Positions 58,616 to 64,000 of a DNA stretch of 64,000 nt are shown in pieces. Location: the NCBI RefSeq assembly GCF_015689195.1, contig NZ_CP065044.1, positions 2,976,001 through 3,040,000 on the forward strand. The letters run 5' to 3'. The position numbers were made by a program, and so were the translations under genes. Under the pieces are notes generated by a model that was not told the DNA's origin, searched no databases, and saw nothing but the letters and a program-made list of their open reading frames with translations. This stretch comes from Pectobacterium aroidearum (GTDB lineage: Bacteria > Pseudomonadota > Gammaproteobacteria > Enterobacterales > Enterobacteriaceae). Positions within the stretch are counted from its first letter, which is position 1; each line of letters opens with the position of its first letter.

Positions 58616-58633
58616 AGCGTACAGGTGTACGCT
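58616..58633 (+). promoter_or_regulatory. FabR operator of fabA
   Basis: AGCGTACA-GG-TGTACGCT is a perfect palindrome matching the E. coli FabR site (AGCGTACAcgTGTTCGCT). FabR represses fabA when unsaturated acyl chains are plentiful. Confidence 0.8.
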
Positions 58634-58671
58634 AACCTGCGTGCTTCATTAAAATAAGGCTTACAGAGACC

Positions 58672-59190
58672 ATGGTAGATAAACGCGAATCCTATACAAA
58701 AGAAGACCTCCTTGCCTCCAGTCGTGGTGAGCTGTTTGGTCCGCAAGGCCCTCAGTTACCCGCCCCTAACATGCTCATGATGGACCGCGTCGTTAAAATG
58801 ACGGAAGACGGCGGTAAATATGGCAAAGGCTACGTGGAAGCCGAATTGGATATCACGCCTGACCTGTGGTTCTTCGGTTGCCATTTTATCGGCGATCCAG
58901 TGATGCCAGGTTGCCTCGGTCTGGATGCCATGTGGCAGTTAGTCGGCTTCTATCTGGGCTGGTTAGGTGGCGAAGGTAAAGGCCGCGCACTCGGTGTGGG
59001 CGAAGTCAAATTCACCGGACAAGTACTGCCGACAGCGAAGAAAGTGACTTATCGCATTCACTTCAAACGCGTGATCAATCGCCGTTTGGTGATGGGTATT
59101 GCTGATGGCGAAGTACTGGTTGACGGTCAGCAGATCTATACCGCTGACGAACTGAAAGTGGGTCTGTTCAAAGACACCAGTTCTTTCTAA
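58672..59190 (+). CDS. fabA: 3-hydroxydecanoyl-ACP dehydratase/isomerase (FabA)
   Basis: 172 residues. Introduces the cis double bond at C10 and so begins unsaturated fatty acid synthesis. Active-site His and Asp in [23 protein letters not shown] (His ~71, Asp ~85). Preceded by paired FadR- and FabR-like operators. In E. coli rmf follows; here a hairpin and yebE follow. Confidence 0.97.
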   Translation: MVDKRESYTKEDLLASSRGELFGPQGPQLPAPNMLMMDRVVKMTEDGGKYGKGYVEAELDITPDLWFFGCHFIGDPVMPGCLGLDAMWQLVGFYLGWLGGEGKGRALGVGEVKFTGQVLPTAKKVTYRIHFKRVINRRLVMGIADGEVLVDGQQIYTADELKVGLFKDTSSF

Positions 59191-59204
59191 GCGTCAGATA
59201 GCAC

Positions 59205-59236
59205 TGCGGGCGAAACCCTTTTCGCCCGCGTTATTC
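59205..59236 (+). terminator. fabA terminator hairpin
   Basis: GCGGGCGAAA and TTCGCCCGC pair (loop CCCTT) 15 bases after the fabA stop; the following T content is modest. Confidence 0.7.
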
Positions 59237-59284
59237 GTTTATTTCTCCGACGCACTCTCACCTTGACTTAAATCACTCGCCTTA

Positions 59285-59938
59285 TCATGACGGGCTTTTC
59301 AACTCATTGGTGATCGATTGCCGAACATCTTGCGGTATCTTCAACTCGGTCGCTAACGCATCCAGATAGCTCTTCTCCATGAAGTGATCGACATCAATGA
59401 CCGCACAGCTCAGGAAGTAGATCTCAAGTGCTTCTTCCTCATTCTTCACGTCTTTAGCCAGCAGCACCGGGTCAAGCGGTTGCTCTATCGCTTCCTGTAC
59501 CCAGTGATGTGCCTCACTACCCAGTTGCAGTTGCTGGATATTCTCATCAATACGCTGCTTTTCCGACGCATCAATATGACCATCACTCTTAGCTGCAAAA
59601 ACCAGCGCCTGAATCAAACGACGCGCACGAATATTATCGCTCGAAGACTGAGTGCCAAACTGTGGATCGTCCTGATGCGTATCGCGAACCCGTTTCTTAT
59701 ACTGGTTCCACAACACCACACCCGCCGCTGCGCTGCCACCAATGATCAACGCGTTTTTCCCTAATGAGCCCATGATCTTCCGAGCGGATTTATTCGACAA
59801 TAATACGCCAGCCAAACCGCCCAGCGCAGCGGGCTTCAGCATGTCGCCCAAATTGCCGTTTTTACCCCCTTGATGATGATTCCCCTGCTTGCTACCGGAG
59901 TTTAATAAGCCCTGAATCTGTTGCAGCCAATTATTCAT
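59285..59938 (-). CDS. yebE: YebE, TerB-fold inner-membrane protein (DUF533)
   Basis: 217 residues. N-terminal NNWLQQIQGLLNSGSKQGNHHQ, a Gly/Ala hydrophobic stretch (PAALGGLAGVLLSN and GKNALIIGGSAAAGVVLWNQYKK) and C-terminal TerB domain (RLIQALVFAAKSDGHIDASEKQRIDE). E. coli YebE is Cpx-induced; function unknown. Start ATG 59938 is preferred because GAGGA is seven bases upstream; ATG 59944 is too close. An inverted repeat sits just upstream. Confidence 0.92.
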   Translation of the reverse strand: MNNWLQQIQGLLNSGSKQGNHHQGGKNGNLGDMLKPAALGGLAGVLLSNKSARKIMGSLGKNALIIGGSAAAGVVLWNQYKKRVRDTHQDDPQFGTQSSSDNIRARRLIQALVFAAKSDGHIDASEKQRIDENIQQLQLGSEAHHWVQEAIEQPLDPVLLAKDVKNEEEALEIYFLSCAVIDVDHFMEKSYLDALATELKIPQDVRQSITNELKSPS

Positions 59939-59957
59939 TTTCATTCCTCAAGGAAAA

Positions 59958-59982
59958 GTGACATCACTGATGGTGTTGTCAC
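59958..59982. repeat. Inverted repeat in the yebE promoter region
   Basis: GTGACATCAC and GTGTTGTCAC form 10-base arms with one mismatch and a TGATG centre, 20 bases upstream of the yebE start. Operator or leader hairpin. Confidence 0.4.
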
Positions 59983-60084
59983 CCATAGTAATGGTGCGGA
60001 AGGCGTTTGTTTGTCAGATTGTGTATAGCAATGAAAAGTATGGACCGCGCTTTCTGGGCGGTCCATCTGGCTATGCGGAGAATG

Positions 60085-61764
60085 TTATGAGGCTGGTTTC
60101 AGCGGCGCTTTTCTGACCGGAGTATTTCCCGACACGTAGTAACGCGCCCTGCTACGCGGCAGCGGCTGGCGCCGGCGGATTCGATCGGCAATTTTCTCCG
60201 CAATCATAATAGTTGTCGCATTCAGATTGCCGGTAATAATTTGCGGCATGATGGAAGCATCGACAACACGCAATCCTTCCATCCCGTGGACACGGCCTTG
60301 TCCATCGACCACTGCCATCTCGTCCTCTCCCATTTTGCAGGAACAGGAGGGATGGAATGCCGTCTCAGCGTGAGTACGGATAAACTCATCCAGTTCCTCA
60401 TCGGTCTGCACTTCCAGGCCAGGGCTGATCTCTCGCCCACGGTATTTATCCAGCGCAGGCTGCGCCATGATTTCACGCGTAATGCGGATCGCATCGCGAA
60501 ACTCCTGCCAATCCTGTTCTGTCGACATATAGTTGAACAGGATGCTGGGGTGCTCACGAGCATCTTTGGAGCGCACCTGAACGCGCCCACGGCTGAGCGA
60601 ACGCATAGAGCCCACATGCGCCTGGAACCCGTGCTCTTTTACCGCATTACTGCCGTTGTAGTTAATCGCGACCGGGAGAAAATGGTATTGAATGTTCGGC
60701 CAGGCGAACTCATCACGACTGCGAATAAATCCCCCCGCTTCAAACTGATTGCTGGCACCAATACCTGTGCCGCTGAACAACCATTCTGCCCCGATCTTCG
60801 GTTGATTAAACCACTGTAGCGCCGGATACAGAGATACCGGCTCTTTGCAGGCGTATTGCAAATACATCTCCAGGTGATCCTGTAGATTCTCACCGACACC
60901 GGGCAAATCGTGCACAACGGGAATATCGAGCCCCTGGAGCAGATCTTTCGGCCCCACGCCGGAGCGTTGCAAGATCTGCGGCGAGGCGATCGCACCAGCA
61001 CATAGCAGTACTTCACGACGCGCCTGCGCTGTTTGCGGGCTTTCGCCTTTAAAGTAAGCGACACCAACGGCACGTTTTCCCTCAAAGAGAATTCTATCGG
61101 TTAAGGCGTGCGTCACGATGGTCAGATTTTTACGACCTTTCGCCTGATCCAGATAACCTCGCGCGGTACTGGCGCGACGCCCCTTCGGCGTGACGGTTCT
61201 GTCCATCGGCCCAAAGCCTTCCTGCTGATAGCCGTTAAGATCGTCGGTACGCGGATAACCCGCCTGTACGCCCGCTTCAACCATAGCGTGAAACAGTTCG
61301 TTGTTTCCCATCTTCGGCGTGGCCACGGAAACCGGCCCCGTCGCACCATGATAGTCATTCGAGCCCACATCCCGCGTTTCCGCTTTGCGGAAATACGGCA
61401 GGCAATCAAGATAGCTCCAGTCTTCCAGGCCCGGCATCGTCGCCCAGTTATCGAAATCCATCGCATTGCCACGGATGTAGCACATGCCGTTAATCAGCGA
61501 TGAGCCACCCAGCCCTTTGCCACGGCCGCATTCCATACGGCGGTTATTCATGTGCGGTTCCGGGTCGGTTTCATAAGCCCAGTTATAACGCTTCCCTTGT
61601 AGTGGGAACGCTAATGCGGCAGGCATTTGCGTGCGAAAATCCAGCCGATAGTCTGGACCACCTGCCTCAAGCAGCAGCACGCTGACGTCGCTTTCTTCTG
61701 TTAAACGCGTTGCCAGCACATTACCTGCGGAACCGGCTCCGATAATGATGTAATCATATTCCAT
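60085..61764 (-). CDS. betA: Choline dehydrogenase (BetA)
   Basis: FAD enzyme of the GMC family that oxidises choline to betaine aldehyde (and further) at the membrane. 559 residues. FAD motif [25 protein letters not shown] signatures [21 protein letters not shown] and SGVGPKDLL, and the C-terminal catalytic His in HPSCSCKMG with [21 protein letters not shown]. Start ATG 61764 (MEYDYIII) has GGGGAGAAAG upstream. Last gene of betIBA, 19 bases after betB. Confidence 0.97.
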   Translation of the reverse strand: MEYDYIIIGAGSAGNVLATRLTEESDVSVLLLEAGGPDYRLDFRTQMPAALAFPLQGKRYNWAYETDPEPHMNNRRMECGRGKGLGGSSLINGMCYIRGNAMDFDNWATMPGLEDWSYLDCLPYFRKAETRDVGSNDYHGATGPVSVATPKMGNNELFHAMVEAGVQAGYPRTDDLNGYQQEGFGPMDRTVTPKGRRASTARGYLDQAKGRKNLTIVTHALTDRILFEGKRAVGVAYFKGESPQTAQARREVLLCAGAIASPQILQRSGVGPKDLLQGLDIPVVHDLPGVGENLQDHLEMYLQYACKEPVSLYPALQWFNQPKIGAEWLFSGTGIGASNQFEAGGFIRSRDEFAWPNIQYHFLPVAINYNGSNAVKEHGFQAHVGSMRSLSRGRVQVRSKDAREHPSILFNYMSTEQDWQEFRDAIRITREIMAQPALDKYRGREISPGLEVQTDEELDEFIRTHAETAFHPSCSCKMGEDEMAVVDGQGRVHGMEGLRVVDASIMPQIITGNLNATTIMIAEKIADRIRRRQPLPRSRARYYVSGNTPVRKAPLKPAS

Positions 61765-61783
61765 TAGGCTTTCTCCCCTTCGT

Positions 61784-63256
61784 TTAAAATACCGAGCGGA
61801 ATTCACCCAGTTCAACCTGCACAGATTTAATTTGCGTATAGTGTTCCAGTGTTGTTATGCCGTTTTCACGGCCAACACCCGAATGTTTGTAGCCGCCCAC
61901 AGGCATTTCAGCCGGAGATTCGCCCCAGGTGTTGATCCAGCAAATCCCCGCCTCAAGCTGATGGATAACCCGATGTGCCCGATTCAAATCACAGGTCACA
62001 ATACCGGCCGCCAGCCCATATTCGCTATCATTGGCACGGCGGATAACCTCATCCTCATTTTGATACGTCAGAATACTCATGACCGGGCCAAAGATTTCTT
62101 CCCTCACAATCTTCATATCGTCCCGACAATCCGTGAACACCGTAGGGGCAACGAATGCACCTTGTGCATATTTCTCGTCAGCCATCGGTTCGCCGCCCAC
62201 CAGCACGCGAGCACCTTCGCGTTTTCCACTTTCGATGTAGCGCAGTACAGATTCTCTGTGCGGGAAGCTAACCAGTGGACCAAAATTTACGGCTTCATCA
62301 GTCGGGTTACCGATACGAATGCGCTGAACGCGCGCCAGAATTTTTTCCTCAAACTGCGCCTGCAATGCCTGCGGAACGAAGACGCGTGTACCGTTGGTAC
62401 ACACCTGCCCTGAGCTGAAAAAATTCGCCATCATGGCGATATCCGCCGCCTTATCCAGATCGGCATCCTCAAAAACGATCAGCGGCGATTTCCCACCCAG
62501 CTCCATTGTAACGTCTTTCAGCGTCGAGCCTGCGGCATTGGCCATTACCGTTTTCCCGCTGGCAATCCCCCCAGTGAAAGAGACTTTGGCAATCCCAGGA
62601 TGCGTGGTCAGCGCCTGACCAACGGATTGTCCCGTTCCCGTCAGCACGTTGAATACGCCAGCCGGTAATCCAGCCTCGGTGTAGATTTCTGCCAGTTTCA
62701 GCGCGGTAAGCGACGTGACTTCGCTGGGTTTGAAGATCATTGCATTGCCCGCCGCCAGCGCAGGGGCCGATTTCCACAATGCGATCTGAATGGGATAGTT
62801 CCAGGCACCGATGCCGGCGACCACACCAAGCGGTTCCCGGCGGGTATAGGCGAACGAGGTATCACGCAGGGGGATCTGCTGCCCTTCGAGCATGGGAATC
62901 AACCCCGCATAATATTCCAGAACATCCGCACCAGTCACGATATCGACGGTGCGTGTTTCTGAGAGCGGTTTGCCAGTGTCGTGCGTTTCAAGTAACGCGA
63001 GCTCATCATTGCGTTCACGCAGGATATCCACGGCACGGCGTAAAATACGCGAGCGCTCCATCACCGTCATCGCCGCCCATATCTTCTGCCCTGCGGCGGC
63101 GGTGCTGACCGCACGATCAACATCAGCAACAGTGGCCGACTGGAGCTGAGCGATGATGTCGCCATTCGCGGGATTTACTGCATCAAACGTATCGTCACCC
63201 GTGCTATCGACATAAGCGCCGTTGATATAAAGCTGTTGTAAACCGTAGCGAGACAT
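61784..63256 (-). CDS. betB: Betaine aldehyde dehydrogenase (BetB)
   Basis: Oxidises betaine aldehyde to glycine betaine, a compatible solute. 490 residues. Glu in [13 protein letters not shown] and catalytic Cys in [14 protein letters not shown]; start [15 protein letters not shown] at ATG 63256 with AGGAGAATTT, matching E. coli BetB. Within betIBA, 67 bases after betI. Confidence 0.97.
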   Translation of the reverse strand: MSRYGLQQLYINGAYVDSTGDDTFDAVNPANGDIIAQLQSATVADVDRAVSTAAAGQKIWAAMTVMERSRILRRAVDILRERNDELALLETHDTGKPLSETRTVDIVTGADVLEYYAGLIPMLEGQQIPLRDTSFAYTRREPLGVVAGIGAWNYPIQIALWKSAPALAAGNAMIFKPSEVTSLTALKLAEIYTEAGLPAGVFNVLTGTGQSVGQALTTHPGIAKVSFTGGIASGKTVMANAAGSTLKDVTMELGGKSPLIVFEDADLDKAADIAMMANFFSSGQVCTNGTRVFVPQALQAQFEEKILARVQRIRIGNPTDEAVNFGPLVSFPHRESVLRYIESGKREGARVLVGGEPMADEKYAQGAFVAPTVFTDCRDDMKIVREEIFGPVMSILTYQNEDEVIRRANDSEYGLAAGIVTCDLNRAHRVIHQLEAGICWINTWGESPAEMPVGGYKHSGVGRENGITTLEHYTQIKSVQVELGEFRSVF

Positions 63257-63323
63257 AAATTCTCCTGTCTGATGGCTACCCGGTACGCACTCCGGGCAGA
63301 AAAGGCAAAATGATAAGGAAGGA

Positions 63324-63911
63324 TTACGTGCGAGTGAGCTGCTGCTCGATATAGTCATAGGCAATGCTCAATGCTTCTTCGCGGTTGAAGGCGTCGTGAC
63401 TTAGCGCACTGCGCAGCCACAGCCCATCAATCAGCCCCGCTAGCCCTTTTGCCGCAATACGCGCGTTATCTTTCGGCAAGCAATGGCTAAACTCGACGCA
63501 CAGGTTGGAGTAAAGCCGCCGATCGTTAACCTGCTGTAGCCGATGGAGCATGGGGGAATGCAGGCTACTAGCCCAGAACGCTAGCCAGGTTTTCATCGCC
63601 GCGCTATTCGTCTGGCTATCATCAAAATTTCCCTGAACAATCGCCCGTAAACGTGCACGAGGCGTGTTTTCTGTCAGGCTCAGTAGCCTTGATTTCACCG
63701 CCAGCCCCAGATGACTTATCAGGTAGCGCATCGTCGCTTCCAGTAAGCCATTTTTATCGCGGAAGTAATGGCTGATGATCCCATTCGACACCCCCGCACG
63801 TCGGGCAATCTGTACGATCGAGGCATCATGCATCCCCACATCGTTAATCGCGGCCAGTGTCGCTTCGATGAGCTGCTGCCGTCTGATGGGCTGCATTCCG
63901 ACTTTAGGCAC
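63324..63911 (-). CDS. betI: BetI, TetR-family choline-responsive repressor
   Basis: 195 residues. N-terminal helix-turn-helix ([52 protein letters not shown]), then the choline-binding TetR core. Represses bet genes until choline is present. First gene of betIBA. A betT transporter is expected divergently beyond 64000, as in E. coli. Confidence 0.95.
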   Translation of the reverse strand: MPKVGMQPIRRQQLIEATLAAINDVGMHDASIVQIARRAGVSNGIISHYFRDKNGLLEATMRYLISHLGLAVKSRLLSLTENTPRARLRAIVQGNFDDSQTNSAAMKTWLAFWASSLHSPMLHRLQQVNDRRLYSNLCVEFSHCLPKDNARIAAKGLAGLIDGLWLRSALSHDAFNREEALSIAYDYIEQQLTRT

Positions 63912-63950
63912 TGCACTTCCCCTTCATTTCCTTCCCTTCATTTTTGCGTG

Positions 63951-63979
63951 ATGAATCACGGTAAAAAACGATGATTCAT
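63951..63979. promoter_or_regulatory. Candidate BetI operator upstream of betI
   Basis: ATGAATCA (63951-63958) and TGATTCAT (63972-63979) form perfect 8-bp arms with a 13-base spacer in the expected betI-betT promoter gap. Placement suggests BetI control; the site is inferred. Confidence 0.5.
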
Positions 63980-64000
63980 GATCCGATTTGTCCCATTAAA

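Overview
The window looks like a chromosomal segment of a soft-rot enterobacterium, most likely Pectobacterium or a very close relative. The reasons are the enterobacterial core gene order (ptsG-ycfH-holB-tmk-mltG-pabC-fabF-acpP-fabG-fabD-fabH-plsX-rpmF-yceD, rne, pyrC-dinI, opgGH, serT-yccA, sulA-ompA-matP-ycbZ-fabA), protein sequences close to but distinct from those of E. coli, moderate GC content, and accessory genes that differ from E. coli at the junctions. The genus assignment is inference from remembered families; no search was run. I see no prophage, insertion sequence or CRISPR array.

Layout. 1-1201: the minus-strand hinT-ycfL-lpoB group, with lpoB cut by the window edge. 1429-3804: an inserted-looking divergent pair, a 14-helix drug-type MFS exporter and an XRE/MmyB-type regulator. 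3865-15662: a long minus-strand run holding ptsG with its Mlc, CRP and SgrS control sites, the pabC-mltG-tmk-holB-ycfH operon, and the fatty-acid synthesis cluster plsX-fabH-fabD-fabG-acpP-fabF behind yceD-rpmF. 16341-21907: yceF, rluC and the large rne gene with its long leader. 21970-26275: a small monooxygenase, pyrC, SOS-controlled dinI, a small helical protein, bssS, cytochrome b561 and YceI. 26346-34151: trhO, an Old Yellow Enzyme, lpxL and opgGH. 34528-43772 is the least conserved stretch: His-rich DUF2946 and PepSY proteins, a chemoreceptor, an 850-base non-coding region with a good candidate small RNA, a ribbon-helix-helix protein, a Cys-rich secreted protein, an orphan GhoT/OrtT-type membrane toxin, DUF523, UspF-like, GNAT, isochorismatase-like and Nudix proteins, and a YmgB/AriR-like regulator. 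44143-59190 returns to core order (serT to fabA). 59285-64000 carries yebE and the betIBA choline-to-glycine-betaine operon.

How the genes work together. Three themes recur. Envelope building: fatty acids (fab genes, plsX), lipid A (lpxL), osmoregulated glucans (opgGH), peptidoglycan (lpoB, mltG) and OmpA. Stress: SOS (dinI and sulA, each with a perfect LexA box), heat or protein stress (hspQ, ycbZ), osmotic stress (betIBA, opgGH) and USP/AriR-type proteins. RNA and translation control: rne, rluC, trhO, tusE, serT, rpmF. The most unusual signals are regulatory or small: the candidate structured RNA near 39035-39186, the perfect 20-bp palindrome between sxy and sulA, the double FadR/FabR-like operator at fabA, and the orphan OrtT-like toxin. 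I did not find a clearly new multi-gene system.
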